NCBI RefSeq assembly: GCF_002291145.1
Contig: NZ_NTGE01000068.1
Coordinates: 1-57,024 of the forward strand
From: Streptomyces sp. SA15
GTDB taxonomy: Bacteria; Actinomycetota; Actinomycetes; Streptomycetales; Streptomycetaceae
Reading direction: 5' to 3'
Length of the DNA: 57,024 nucleotides
Positions within the stretch are counted from its first letter, which is position 1. Each line of letters starts with the position of its first letter. This document shows positions 9,208-17,552 of this stretch, one piece after another. The notes below the pieces were generated by a model. The model made no database searches, was not told the DNA's origin, and saw only the letters and a program-made list of their open reading frames with translations. The position numbers and the translations under genes are program-made.

Positions 9208-10689
9208 GTGGAGAATCGAACTGCAAGCACCAGGTTCCCTCATCTGCGGCAGGACTTCGCCGCATCCCTCGTCGTCTTCCTCGTCGCGCTGCCGTTGTGC
9301 GTCGGCGTGGCCGTCGCCTCCGGGGTACCGGCCGAACTCGGCCTGGTCACCGGCATCGTCGGCGGCATCATCACGGGATTCATGCGGGGCAGCAGCCTCC
9401 AGGTCTCGGGGCCGGCCGCGGGTCTGACCGTGCTCGTCTTCGAGGCGGTCAACGAGTTCGGGCTCCCCGCGCTCGGTGTGATCGTGCTGGCCGCCGGGCT
9501 GCTCCAGCTCGTCATGGGCGCCCTGAAGCTGGGGCGCTATTTCCGGGCGATATCCGTCTCGGTCGTCGAGGGCATGCTGGCCGGTATCGGACTCGTGATC
9601 ATCGCGGGCCAGCTGTACGCGGCTGCCGGTCTGGAGGCACCCACCTCCGGCATCGACAAGATCATCGGGCTGCCCGGTGCCGCCGCCGACGTGCTCGGCA
9701 GCAGCGAGGCGCTGGCCTCGCTCGCGATCGGCGCGGGCACGATCGCGGTGCTCGTGCTGTGGAAGCGGCTGCCGAAGAAGGCGCAGCTGGTGCCGGGCGC
9801 GCTCGCCGCTGTGGTCCTGGCGACCGTGGTCACGCAGGTGTTCAGCCTGCCGATCGGCACCGTCGAGGTGAACGGCCTGCTGGGCTCCATCCAGCCGCCG
9901 GGCATGGACGCCTTCGGCGAGCTGGCCAACCCGGCCATCTTCGGCACGATCCTGGCCTTCACGCTGATCGCCTCCGCCGAGAGCCTGTTCAGCGCCGCCG
10001 CCGTGGACCGGCTGCACGACGGTCCGCGCACCGAGTACGACAAGGAGCTGATGGCCCAGGGCGTGGGCAACGCGGTGAGCGGCGCGCTCGGCGCGCTGCC
10101 GATGACCGCGGTCATCGTGCGCAGCTCCGCCAACGTCCAGGCGGGCGCCAAGACCAAGGCCTCCCGCGTCCTGCACGGCGTGTGGCTGCTGCTGTTCGCG
10201 GCACTGCTGCCGTCGACGCTGGCGCTGATCCCGCTGCCCGCGCTCGCCGGCATCCTGGTCCACGCGGGCTGGAAGCTGATCCCCTTCCGCGAGGTCGTGG
10301 CGCTGTGGCGGGAGCACCGCGGTGAGGCTCTGATCCTGGTGGTCACGGCCGTGTCCATCGTCGCGGTGAACATGTTCGAGGGCGTGCTGATCGGTCTGGC
10401 CCTGTCCGTGGTCAAGACCGCCTGGGAGGCCTCGCACCTGAAGCTGGAGGTCATAGACAAGGGCGCCGGCCCCATCCAGGCGTACCTGTCGGGCAACGCG
10501 ACCTTCCTCAGGCTGCCGAAGATCCTCGACAGCCTGGAGGCACTTCCGCAGGACCGCCCGGTCGAGCTGGACCTGTCCGGGCTGCACCACCTCGATCACG
10601 CCTGCCGTACGGCCCTGGAGAACTGGGCCGAGCGGCACAGTTCGGTCGGCACGGAACCGGTGCGGGTCACCTCACCGGAACCGGTGTAG
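9208..10689 (+). CDS. SulP-family anion transporter (bicarbonate/sulfate type)
   Basis: 493-residue membrane transporter with about 10-12 helices. The family block PAAGLTVLVFEAV lies near residue 75, and the C-terminal part after about 435 (DRPVELDLSGLHHLDHACRTAL) resembles a STAS domain. Coupling to the upstream carbonic anhydrase suggests HCO3- as substrate, known for cyanobacterial BicA and related SulP proteins; this is inference. GTG 9208 is preceded by GAGGA at five bases; GTG 9196, overlapping the upstream stop, is the alternative. Confidence 0.88.
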   Translation: MENRTASTRFPHLRQDFAASLVVFLVALPLCVGVAVASGVPAELGLVTGIVGGIITGFMRGSSLQVSGPAAGLTVLVFEAVNEFGLPALGVIVLAAGLLQLVMGALKLGRYFRAISVSVVEGMLAGIGLVIIAGQLYAAAGLEAPTSGIDKIIGLPGAAADVLGSSEALASLAIGAGTIAVLVLWKRLPKKAQLVPGALAAVVLATVVTQVFSLPIGTVEVNGLLGSIQPPGMDAFGELANPAIFGTILAFTLIASAESLFSAAAVDRLHDGPRTEYDKELMAQGVGNAVSGALGALPMTAVIVRSSANVQAGAKTKASRVLHGVWLLLFAALLPSTLALIPLPALAGILVHAGWKLIPFREVVALWREHRGEALILVVTAVSIVAVNMFEGVLIGLALSVVKTAWEASHLKLEVIDKGAGPIQAYLSGNATFLRLPKILDSLEALPQDRPVELDLSGLHHLDHACRTALENWAERHSSVGTEPVRVTSPEPV

Positions 10690-10712
10690 TCACCGCGTCG
10701 TAGGCGCGTCGG

Positions 10713-10750
10713 TGCCCGGTCCGGGGCCTGTCATGGCCCCGGACCGGGCA
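10713..10750 (+). terminator. Perfect 16-bp stem hairpin after the carbonic anhydrase/SulP operon
   Basis: TGCCCGGTCCGGGGCC (10713-10728) pairs perfectly with 10735-10750 across the six-base loop TGTCAT. It begins 23 bases after the SulP stop. There is no U tract, as is common in Streptomyces. Confidence 0.8.
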
Positions 10751-10751
10751 C

Positions 10752-10789
10752 CAGGCATATCGTTGCAGGACAGGCATATCGTTGCAGGA
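10752..10789. repeat. 19-bp direct tandem repeat upstream of the SPFH gene
   Basis: CAGGCATATCGTTGCAGGA occurs at 10752-10770 and again at 10771-10789, between the terminator and the SPFH start at 10824. It could be a duplicated promoter element (CATAT) or slippage. Confidence 0.85.
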
Positions 10790-10823
10790 ACAGACAGACG
10801 GACCTCTGGACGAGGAGGTCGGG

Positions 10824-11696
10824 ATGCTCGCAGAGCTGTTGGGAGCGGCCGCGGCGGTCGGTTCCGTGGGAGTCGTCTACGTCGCCGCGGCGGCGCGGGT
10901 CGTCAAGCAGTACGAGCGCGGAGTGGTCCTCCGGCTCGGGCGGCTGGTGGGAGACGTACGGGCGCCCGGATTCACGTTGATCATCCCGTTCGTGGACCGG
11001 CTGCACAAAGTCAACATGCAGATCGTCACGATGCCGGTGCCGGCCCAGGAGGGCATCACCCGTGACAACGTGACCGTGCGCGTGGACGCGGTCGTGTACT
11101 TCAAGGTGGTCGACGCGGCGAACGCGCTCATCAGGGTCGAGGACTACAAGTACGCGGTCTCGCAGATGGCGCAGACCTCCCTGCGCTCGATCATCGGCAA
11201 GAGCGACCTGGACGACCTGCTCTCCAACCGGGAGAAGCTCAACCAGGGCCTGGAGCTGATGATCGACAGCCCGGCCGTCGGCTGGGGCGTCCAGGTCGAC
11301 CGGGTCGAGATCAAGGACGTGTCCCTGCCGGAGACGATGAAGCGCTCCATGGCCCGTCAGGCCGAGGCCGACCGCGAGCGGCGGGCCCGGATCATCAACG
11401 CCGACGCCGAACTCCAGGCCTCCAAGAAGCTGGCCGAGGCCGCCCAGCAGATGGCGGACACGCCCTCCGCGCTCCAGTTGCGGCTGTTGCAGACGGTGGT
11501 GGCGGTCGCCGCCGAGAAGAACTCGACGCTCGTGCTGCCGTTCCCGGTGGAGTTGCTGCGGTTCCTGGAGAGGGCACATCAGGAACAGCCCCAGCAGTCG
11601 CCCCAGCGGCCGATCGAGAAGCCGGTCGAGAAGCCGGTCGAGAAGCCGGTCGAGAAGCCGGTCGAGAAGCCGGTCGGGAAGTCGATCGGGAGCTGA
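10824..11696 (+). CDS. SPFH/band-7 (slipin-type) membrane protein
   Basis: 290-residue membrane-scaffold protein. One N-terminal helix (about residues 3-24) is followed by the band-7 domain with RVVKQYERGVVLRLGR, PGFTLIIPFVD and the conserved RDNVTVRVDAVVYF. A helical region follows (KRSMARQAEADRERRARII). The C-terminus ends in five EKPV repeats encoded by a 12-bp tandem array. Slipins organise membrane microdomains, often with an NfeD partner; none is adjacent here. GAGGAGG precedes ATG 10824. Confidence 0.88.
   Translation: MLAELLGAAAAVGSVGVVYVAAAARVVKQYERGVVLRLGRLVGDVRAPGFTLIIPFVDRLHKVNMQIVTMPVPAQEGITRDNVTVRVDAVVYFKVVDAANALIRVEDYKYAVSQMAQTSLRSIIGKSDLDDLLSNREKLNQGLELMIDSPAVGWGVQVDRVEIKDVSLPETMKRSMARQAEADRERRARIINADAELQASKKLAEAAQQMADTPSALQLRLLQTVVAVAAEKNSTLVLPFPVELLRFLERAHQEQPQQSPQRPIEKPVEKPVEKPVEKPVEKPVGKSIGS
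11616..11675 (+). repeat. 12-bp coding tandem repeat, five copies (EKPV)
   Basis: GAGAAGCCGGTC is repeated five times without a mismatch at the 3' end of the SPFH gene, giving a Glu-Lys-Pro-Val tail and then a decayed unit (GKSI). A multiple of three preserves the frame, so copy number can change freely. Confidence 0.92.
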
Positions 11697-11788
11697 GGCG
11701 TTCTACGCGCGTGGTTCCCGCGGCGCTCGGCAGATGGTAGACACGGCGGGGTCACAGCTCCTGTCCGCCAGCAGGAAGGTTGTTGCCC

Positions 11789-12275
11789 ATGCCCGAAACC
11801 GTGTCCCCGACAACCGCGCCCACGACAACCGCGTCCACGACACGCCGTCAGGTACTCGCCGGCGCCGGCGCGCTGGGCGTCTCGATCACCTTCGCCGGAA
11901 GCCTCTCCGACCTCTTCGCGGGCACCGCCGCCGCACAGAACCTCGGCCACACCGGATACGGCCCTCTGGTCCCCGACCCGAAGGGCCTAACACCGACGTC
12001 CAGCTCCCCGCGAGTCCCCGGACAACATCTGCCTCGCCCCCAGCGGCGGCCTCATGGTCTGCGAGGACGGCAACGGCGCCCAGCATGTCTACGGCGTCAC
12101 CCGGCGCGGCGAGGTGTACGCGATGGCGCGCGGCCGCCAGAACATTGGTACCCCGCAGGAGCCGGAGTGGGGCGAGTTCGCCGGCGTCACCTTCTCCCCG
12201 GACGGCCGGACGATGTACGTGAACTGCTACACGCCCGGGACGACGTTCGCGGTGACGGGGCCGTGGCGTAGGTAG
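11789..12275 (+). pseudogene. PhoX-type alkaline phosphatase, internally deleted and frameshifted
   Basis: The N-terminus starts at ATG 11789 with a Tat-like signal (TTRRQVLAGAGALGVS) and reads to GYGPLVPDPKG, the usual start of mature PhoX (DUF839). Sequence then changes frame near 11985-12010 and resumes as the C-terminal PhoX region (PDNICLAPSGGLMVCEDG through SPDGRTMYVNCYTPGTTFAV), ending at 12275. Intact family members are several hundred residues longer, so most of the beta-propeller and its metal ligands are missing. A phosphate-starvation role is lost. It lies just upstream of a PPK2 gene. Confidence 0.85.
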
Positions 12276-12301
12276 CGGCGCAGGACGGGAAGGGGTGCCC
12301 C

Positions 12302-13177
12302 ATGGCCAAGAAGGGCTCCAAGCCCAAGCACCGCGGCGACCTCGATCTCCGCGAGCTGCTGCGCGTGCCCGGCGGCGAACCCGTCGACCTGGCCGCGTAC
12401 GACGCCCGGGGCACCCCCGGCGGCCCGAAGGGCAAGGCGGCGGGCAAGGCGGCCACCGCCGAACTCGGCAAGCCCCTCGCCGAGCTCCAGGAACGCCTGT
12501 GGGCGGCGAGCACGGCCGGTGACCGGCGCCGGGTCCTGCTGGTGCTGCAGGGCATGGACACCAGCGGCAAGGGCGGCACGGTCAAGCACGTCATCGGCCT
12601 GTTCAACCCGTCGGGCTGCCGCATCCACGCGTTCAAGGCACCCACGCCCGAAGAGCGCCGGCACTCCTTCCTCTGGCGCATCGAGAAGGCGCTTCCGCAC
12701 CCCGGCGAGCTGGGCATCTTCGACCGCTCGCACTATGAGGACGTGCTCATCGCCCGCGTCCGCGAGCTCGTCCCGCGCGCCGAGATCGAGCGCCGCTACG
12801 ACGAGATCAACCGCTTCGAGAAGTCCCTGACCGACGACGGCGTGACCGTGATCAAGTGCTTCCTGCACATCTCCTACGACCAGCAGCGCCGCCGCCTGCT
12901 CAAGCGCCTCGACCGCCCCGACAAGCACTGGAAGTTCGACCCGTCCGACATCGACGACCGCGTGCTGTGGCCCGCGTACCAGGAGGCGTACGAGATCGTC
13001 CTGGAGCGCTGCTCGCTGCCGTACGCCCCCTGGTACCTGGTCCCGGCGGATCGCAAGTGGTACCGGAACTGGGCGGTGAGCCGGCTGCTCCTGGAGCACC
13101 TGCGGGAACTGGACCCGCGCTACCCGAAGGCGGACTTCGACGTGGCCGAGTGCCGTCGGCGGCTGCTCGCGCGGTGA
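12302..13177 (+). CDS. Polyphosphate kinase 2 family protein
   Basis: 291-residue PPK2 enzyme transferring phosphate between polyphosphate and nucleotides. Walker A GMDTSGKGG lies at 84-92 and the Walker B-like IFDRSHYEDVLI at 139-150; the lid region LKRLDRPDKHWKF and the DDRVLWPAYQEAYE block follow. The single-domain length suggests class I or III (NDP or NMP/NDP phosphorylation); which one cannot be told by eye. GGAAGGGG precedes ATG 12302. The ruined phoX next door suggests a former phosphate-metabolism pair. Confidence 0.93.
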   Translation: MAKKGSKPKHRGDLDLRELLRVPGGEPVDLAAYDARGTPGGPKGKAAGKAATAELGKPLAELQERLWAASTAGDRRRVLLVLQGMDTSGKGGTVKHVIGLFNPSGCRIHAFKAPTPEERRHSFLWRIEKALPHPGELGIFDRSHYEDVLIARVRELVPRAEIERRYDEINRFEKSLTDDGVTVIKCFLHISYDQQRRRLLKRLDRPDKHWKFDPSDIDDRVLWPAYQEAYEIVLERCSLPYAPWYLVPADRKWYRNWAVSRLLLEHLRELDPRYPKADFDVAECRRRLLAR

Positions 13178-13205
13178 ACCGGCCCGGTCGGGGTACCCGG
13201 CCCGC

Positions 13206-14720
13206 ATGACAGAGCACCCGCACGTCAGCGGCTCGTACTGGCTCCAGACCGCGCCCGGCCCGCAGCGGCCCGTGCTGGAGGGCGACCTCCGTGTCGACGT
13301 GGCCGTGATCGGCGCCGGTGTCGCCGGGCTGAGCACGGCGTGGGAGCTGGCACGGGCCGGGCGCGAGGTGGCGGTGCTGGAGGCCGACCGGGTCGCGGCC
13401 GGCGTCACCGGGCACACCACCGCCAAGGTCACCGTGCTGCACACCCTGATCTACGACAAGCTGCGGCGCACCCGGGGCCCCGAGGGGGCGCGGCTGTACG
13501 CCCGGTCCCAGACGGAGGCGATCGAGCGGGCCGCCGGCATCGTGGCCGAGCTGGGCGTCGACTGCGACTGGGAGGAGCGGAGCGCCTACACGTACGCCCG
13601 CGACGCAGGCCGTGCGGAGGAGGTGCGGGCCGAGGCGGAGGCGGCGCGGGAGGCGGGGCTGCCGGCGTCGTTCGTGACGGAGACCGGGCTGCCGTTCCCG
13701 GTGGCGGGCGCGGTGCGGGTCACCGGACAGGCGCAGTTCCATCCGCGCAAGTACCTGCTGGCCCTCGCCGACGACCTGCTCGCACACGGCGGTCACATCC
13801 ACGAGCAGACCACGGTCATCCGTCTGGAGGAGGGCGAGCCGTGCCGGCTGACGACCGACACGGGGGCGACGGTGACCGCGGGGGACGTCGTGGTCGCCAC
13901 TCACTACCCGGTCTTCGACCGCGCCCTGCTGTTCACCCGCCTCTCCCCGCGCCGCGAGCTGGTGGTCGCCGGGACGATCGGCGCCGACCGGGACCCGGGC
14001 GGCATGTACATCACGCCGGACGAGGGCACGCGCTCGGTCCGCACGGCGCCGCACGGCGAGCGGCGGCTGCTGATCGTCACCGGGGAGCACTTCACGCCCG
14101 GCACCGGCGACACCCGCTCCCGCTTCCAGCACCTGGCCGACTGGGCCGGCGAGCACTTCCCCGACGTCACGCTCACCCACGCCTGGGCCACGCAGGACAA
14201 CGACCCGACCGACACCGTGCCGCTGGTCGGCCCGCTGCACCCGGGCGCGCACCACGCGTACGTCGCCACCGGCTTCGGCGGCTGGGGCATGAGCGGCGGG
14301 ATGATGGCGGGCCGGCTGCTCACCGCGCTGATCACCGGCGAGGAGTGCGCGTGGAGCGAGCTGTACGACCCACGCCGGCTGCGTTCGACCGTGCGCGAGG
14401 CCCCGTCGTTCCTCAAGCACCAGGCGCAGGTCGCCCGCCACTTCGTCGGCGACCGGCTGCGGCCCCCGCCGCCGGTCGAGTCCCTGCCTCGGGGCGAGGG
14501 CGCGGTCGTGCGCACCGGCGGCGGCCGGCTCGCGGTGTACCGGGACGAGGGCGGCCACCTGCACGCCCTGTCCCCGCGCTGCACCCACATGGGCTGCATC
14601 GTCGCCTTCAACGCCGCCGAACGCGCCTGGGAGTGCCCCTGCCACGGCTCCCGCTTCGACACGGACGGCAAGGTGGTGCAGGGGCCGGCGACGCGGGCGT
14701 TGGAGCAGCGGGAGATCTGA
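13206..14720 (+). CDS. FAD-dependent oxidoreductase with C-terminal Rieske [2Fe-2S] domain
   Basis: 504-residue fusion. The DAO-type FAD domain starts at VAVIGAGVAGLSTAWELARAG (about residues 32-52), and the C-terminal Rieske domain has ligands Cys459 and His461 (CTHMGC) and Cys477 and His480 (CPCH). Proteins with this architecture are widespread in actinobacteria and bacilli as predicted oxidoreductases; the substrate is unknown. It starts 28 bases after the PPK2 stop and may be co-transcribed. ATG 13206 follows a weak GGGG site. Confidence 0.88.
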   Translation: MTEHPHVSGSYWLQTAPGPQRPVLEGDLRVDVAVIGAGVAGLSTAWELARAGREVAVLEADRVAAGVTGHTTAKVTVLHTLIYDKLRRTRGPEGARLYARSQTEAIERAAGIVAELGVDCDWEERSAYTYARDAGRAEEVRAEAEAAREAGLPASFVTETGLPFPVAGAVRVTGQAQFHPRKYLLALADDLLAHGGHIHEQTTVIRLEEGEPCRLTTDTGATVTAGDVVVATHYPVFDRALLFTRLSPRRELVVAGTIGADRDPGGMYITPDEGTRSVRTAPHGERRLLIVTGEHFTPGTGDTRSRFQHLADWAGEHFPDVTLTHAWATQDNDPTDTVPLVGPLHPGAHHAYVATGFGGWGMSGGMMAGRLLTALITGEECAWSELYDPRRLRSTVREAPSFLKHQAQVARHFVGDRLRPPPPVESLPRGEGAVVRTGGGRLAVYRDEGGHLHALSPRCTHMGCIVAFNAAERAWECPCHGSRFDTDGKVVQGPATRALEQREI

Positions 14721-14778
14721 GCGGGTGATGCTCCGGCGGCGCTGAACGTACATATGAGACACATCGCCATACATTAGT

Positions 14779-15633
14779 ATGATGATCACTCTTGTACGAT
14801 GTGTCACCGCGGCCTGCGCCCTGAGCGCCGCCCTCGCCTCACTCGCCGCCTGCGGCACCGCCCAGCCCTCCAGGCCCGCCCGCCCGGCTCCTTCCGCGCC
14901 CGCCACGGCACCGTCCCGGCCACCGACCCTCGCACCCGGCCCCGCGGGCCTGACCCCCGTCTTCGAGAACGGCCCCCGGACCCACGGCAGGACCGTCGCG
15001 CTCACCTTCGACGCCGACATGACCGCCGGCCAGGGTCCGCGGGCGGCGGCGGGCGAGCGGTTCGACAATCCGCGGCTGATCGCGACGCTGCGGGCGCTGA
15101 AGGTGCCGGCCACGGTGTTCATGACGGGACGGTGGGCCGAGCAGTACCCGGTGCAGGCCCGGTCCATCGGGCAGGACCCGCTCTTCGAGGTCGCGAACCA
15201 CTCGTACAGCCACTACGCCTTCACCGACGACTGCTACGGGCTGCCGACCGTCTCCGAGGGCCGGATGCGCGCGGACGTGGAGCGGGCGTACGCCGCGTTC
15301 CGGAAGGCCGGGGTGCCGGAGCCGATGCCGTACTTCCGCTTCCCCGGCGGGTGCTACGACCGGCGGGCCCTGAAGGCGCTGACCCCGACCGGCGTCACCG
15401 CCGTGCAGTGGGACGTGGTGAGCGGGGACGCCTTCGCGACGGATGCCGACGCGGTGGCCCGGCAGGTTCTGGAGGGGGTGCGGCCGGGGTCGGTCGTCGT
15501 CATGCACTGCACGCGCAGTGCCGCCCCGACGACCGAGCGGGCGGTACGGACGATCGTGCCCGAGCTGCGCCGGCAGGGCTACCGGTTCGTGAAGGTGTCC
15601 GAGCTGATCGGGGCTGCGGCCGTCCGGCGGTGA
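14779..15633 (+). CDS. Polysaccharide deacetylase (NodB fold), lipoprotein
   Basis: 284-residue secreted lipoprotein. The signal peptide ends in the lipobox LAAC with Cys25, followed by a Pro/Ala linker. The NodB domain shows motif 1 TFDAD (76-80), motif 2 HSYSH (141-145) and motif 3 RFPGGCYD. The usual TFDDG is TFDAD here, a variant seen in many actinomycete deacetylases. Expected to act on peptidoglycan or chitin-like glycans at the cell surface. An ATG one codon later is also possible. The upstream AT-rich CATACATTAGTATGATG may hold the promoter. Confidence 0.87.
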   Translation: MMITLVRCVTAACALSAALASLAACGTAQPSRPARPAPSAPATAPSRPPTLAPGPAGLTPVFENGPRTHGRTVALTFDADMTAGQGPRAAAGERFDNPRLIATLRALKVPATVFMTGRWAEQYPVQARSIGQDPLFEVANHSYSHYAFTDDCYGLPTVSEGRMRADVERAYAAFRKAGVPEPMPYFRFPGGCYDRRALKALTPTGVTAVQWDVVSGDAFATDADAVARQVLEGVRPGSVVVMHCTRSAAPTTERAVRTIVPELRRQGYRFVKVSELIGAAAVRR

Positions 15634-15698
15634 GTGGCAGGGGGCGCGGCGGACGGCCTGCTCCGGATGAGGCGCGCCCAGGTTGGCAGACTGGACGC

Positions 15699-16454
15699 GT
15701 GAACCTTGATCCGACGCCTGTGAATGACAGCCCCTTCCGGTCCGAGCGGAGCACACGCGACCACGCGCCGCAGTTCGTGCTGCCCCTGGTCGTCCGTATC
15801 GAACGAGCGGCACCGCCCGCCCGTACCGACGCCCTGGAGACCGCTGCCCGCGCGGTACTCGTCATGCTCAGTGACGAGCGGTCTCTCGGTGACGGCGAGT
15901 GGGCTCAGGCCGTGCGGGACTGGCAGGACGCGCGGATCCGGAAGGTCGTACGGCGAGCCCGCGGAGCGGAGTGGCGGCGGGCCGAGGCGTTGCCCGGGAT
16001 CACGGTCACCGGCGAGTCGGCTCAGGTACGGGTCTTCCCTCCCGTACCGCTGGACGGCTGGCCCAAGGACCTGGCCCGGCTCCAGGTCTCCGGTACCGAC
16101 CTCGACGACCCTGAGCCGCCGGTGGACGCGGACGGATCGGTGCCGGTGCTCTGGCTGAACCCGGGCCTGGAGATGTCGGCCGGCAAGTCGATGGCGCAGG
16201 CCGGACACGGTGCCCACCTCGCCTGGTGGGAGCTGTCGGACGTGGAGCGGGTCGCCTGGCGCGAGGCGGGGTTCCCGCTCGCCGTGCGCCCCGCGGCCGA
16301 GGGCCGTTGGCACGAACTCACCACGAGCGGGCTGCCGTTGGTGCGGGACGCGGGGTTCACGGAGATCGCACCCGGGACGACGGTCGCGGTCGAGGGATAC
16401 GACCGCGTCGGCGCCTTGCCGGCCGACGCGCGTCGGCCGATCACCTTGCGCTGA
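15699..16454 (+). CDS. Peptidyl-tRNA hydrolase family 2 (PTH2-like) protein
   Basis: 251-residue protein with a C-terminal PTH2 domain: LNPGLEMSAGKSMAQAGHGAH is the family's K-x(2)-AQ-x-x-H core. The remaining domain (WELSDVERVAW to the end) fits the alpha/beta fold of archaeal and eukaryotic Pth2. An N-terminal domain of about 150 residues is actinobacterial. Likely role: recycling peptidyl-tRNA in the cytoplasm. GTG 15699 is chosen; GTG 15720 is in frame. Confidence 0.78.
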   Translation: MNLDPTPVNDSPFRSERSTRDHAPQFVLPLVVRIERAAPPARTDALETAARAVLVMLSDERSLGDGEWAQAVRDWQDARIRKVVRRARGAEWRRAEALPGITVTGESAQVRVFPPVPLDGWPKDLARLQVSGTDLDDPEPPVDADGSVPVLWLNPGLEMSAGKSMAQAGHGAHLAWWELSDVERVAWREAGFPLAVRPAAEGRWHELTTSGLPLVRDAGFTEIAPGTTVAVEGYDRVGALPADARRPITLR

Positions 16455-16473
16455 GGGGCGTGCGAGGGAGGAC

Positions 16474-16746
16474 TCAGGAGCGGTCGCCCTGATGCCTGCG
16501 CACGCGCTCGGCCAGCGGGAGGGGCGTCTCGTCCAGACCGGTGACCGACCCGCTCGCCATCCGTGCGCACGTCCCGTGGCAGGCGAGCAGTTGCCTGTCG
16601 TCGCGGTGGGAGACCACCACCGCCTCCGCGTCCGGGCGGCTCCGGTAGTCGGTGCCGCAGATGAGGCAGGCCAGCCCGGAGAGCATCTCGGCGGTCGGTT
16701 CGGGGCGGCCGCGGCGGCGGCCGGAGATCGCGTCCTGTGAATACAT
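16474..16746 (-). CDS. Small putative zinc-binding protein
   Basis: 90-residue hypothetical protein. CLICG and CHGTC with an intervening histidine (SHRDD) could bind a metal. A basic N-terminus (RRRGRPEPT) precedes LSGLACLICGTDYRS. Convergent with the PTH2-like gene, 20 bases apart. I recognise the pattern as streptomycete-conserved but cannot name a family. Confidence 0.6.
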   Translation of the reverse strand: MYSQDAISGRRRGRPEPTAEMLSGLACLICGTDYRSRPDAEAVVVSHRDDRQLLACHGTCARMASGSVTGLDETPLPLAERVRRHQGDRS

Positions 16747-16883
16747 GCGTCCAGCATCCTTTTGGTCGGTTCAGGGCGCGCGCGAGGTACCGGAATGCGC
16801 TACCGCGGGGCGCGGAGACAGTACGAGCCAGGAGTTCGGCATGCGAGGTGCGCTCGGTGCCGCAACCGTACTCCCCTCAGGGC

Positions 16884-17088
16884 CTAGGGGGTGTTTTGAA
16901 AGTCCCGCACAGCACCCACGGCGCCCGGCACGCACCCTCGCCGCACCGGCCAAAGACCCAAGTAGCTCCTCCCCCACTCTCGGCTTCGCTCGAGCGGGGG
17001 GACCCCCATCGAGGGCCTTCGTCCGGCACGCCGAGGGCACGCACCGAACACCGCGGGCACCGCACAGGACTTTCAAAACACCCCCTAG
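16884..17088. mobile_element. 205-bp MITE with perfect 22-bp terminal inverted repeats
   Basis: The left end CTAGGGGGTGTTTTGAAAGT (16884 onward, 22 bp in all) is exactly complementary to the right end at 17067-17088. The interior has no ORF of its own and contains secondary dyads, including a CCCCC...GGGGG pair around 16973-17007. CTAG forms both outer ends, as expected for a CTAG-targeting IS family. This terminal sequence is familiar as a dispersed streptomycete element. Confidence 0.88.
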
Positions 17089-17322
17089 CCGACCCGTCAG
17101 ACGTCCGCGGACCCTTCCCGCCCGGCCGGGAACCTTGCCGACGCTCCGGACGTTGGAGCCGGTGGTTGTAGTTGAAGTTTGCGAACGTGTGAGCGCCCGC
17201 GGAGTTCTGACAGCGGGCGCTTCGTCGTTCTCGGGGTTTTCTTCGACGGCTGGCGGCCAGCAGCCCGGGATCGCGCGAGCGCGCGTTTCCCGCACTACTC
17301 GCCATCTCGAAGGAGACAGCGC
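17089..17322. other. Gene-free stretch with a stem-loop 5' of the small ORF at 17323
   Basis: GCGCCCGCGGAGTT...GCGGGCGC (about 17188-17221) folds into a GC stem; GCGCGAGCGCGCG follows at about 17274. No larger gene is visible. Probably promoter and leader sequence of the downstream small ORF and desaturase. Confidence 0.5.
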
Positions 17323-17415
17323 ATGGCTCGACGAACCGTGAAGTACCAGCGGGTGGAGTTCACCGCCGCCCAGAGCCCCAAGGGCCCGCAGGCCGACCAG
17401 GTCCGCGCGCTCTGA
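17323..17415 (+). CDS. 30-codon small ORF
   Basis: AAGGAGA at ideal spacing precedes ATG 17323 and a short basic peptide (MARRTVKYQRVEFTAAQSPK, then ten more residues). It ends 137 bases before the desaturase. The good ribosome site and normal codon bias support translation. Function unknown; it may be a leader peptide. Confidence 0.45.
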   Translation: MARRTVKYQRVEFTAAQSPKGPQADQVRAL

Positions 17416-17552
17416 GGCGCCCAGAGGACACCCTTCCCGAGGCAGGCCCGCGCCGTGGGCCCGCCTCGCGCTGCTTTACGTACGGGTGCCGTATCCGGCG
17501 CCTCGTCCCCGGCCCCGGGCAGGCAGCACCCGTACACCCCGAAAGGAACCCT

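Noticed and set aside
12900..15167. 755-codon open frame on the minus strand
   Set aside because: It lies opposite PPK2, the FAD-Rieske gene and the deacetylase, all with strong motifs. Long antisense frames are common in GC-rich DNA; its composition (Arg/Gly/Val-rich, no domain) is typical of a shadow.
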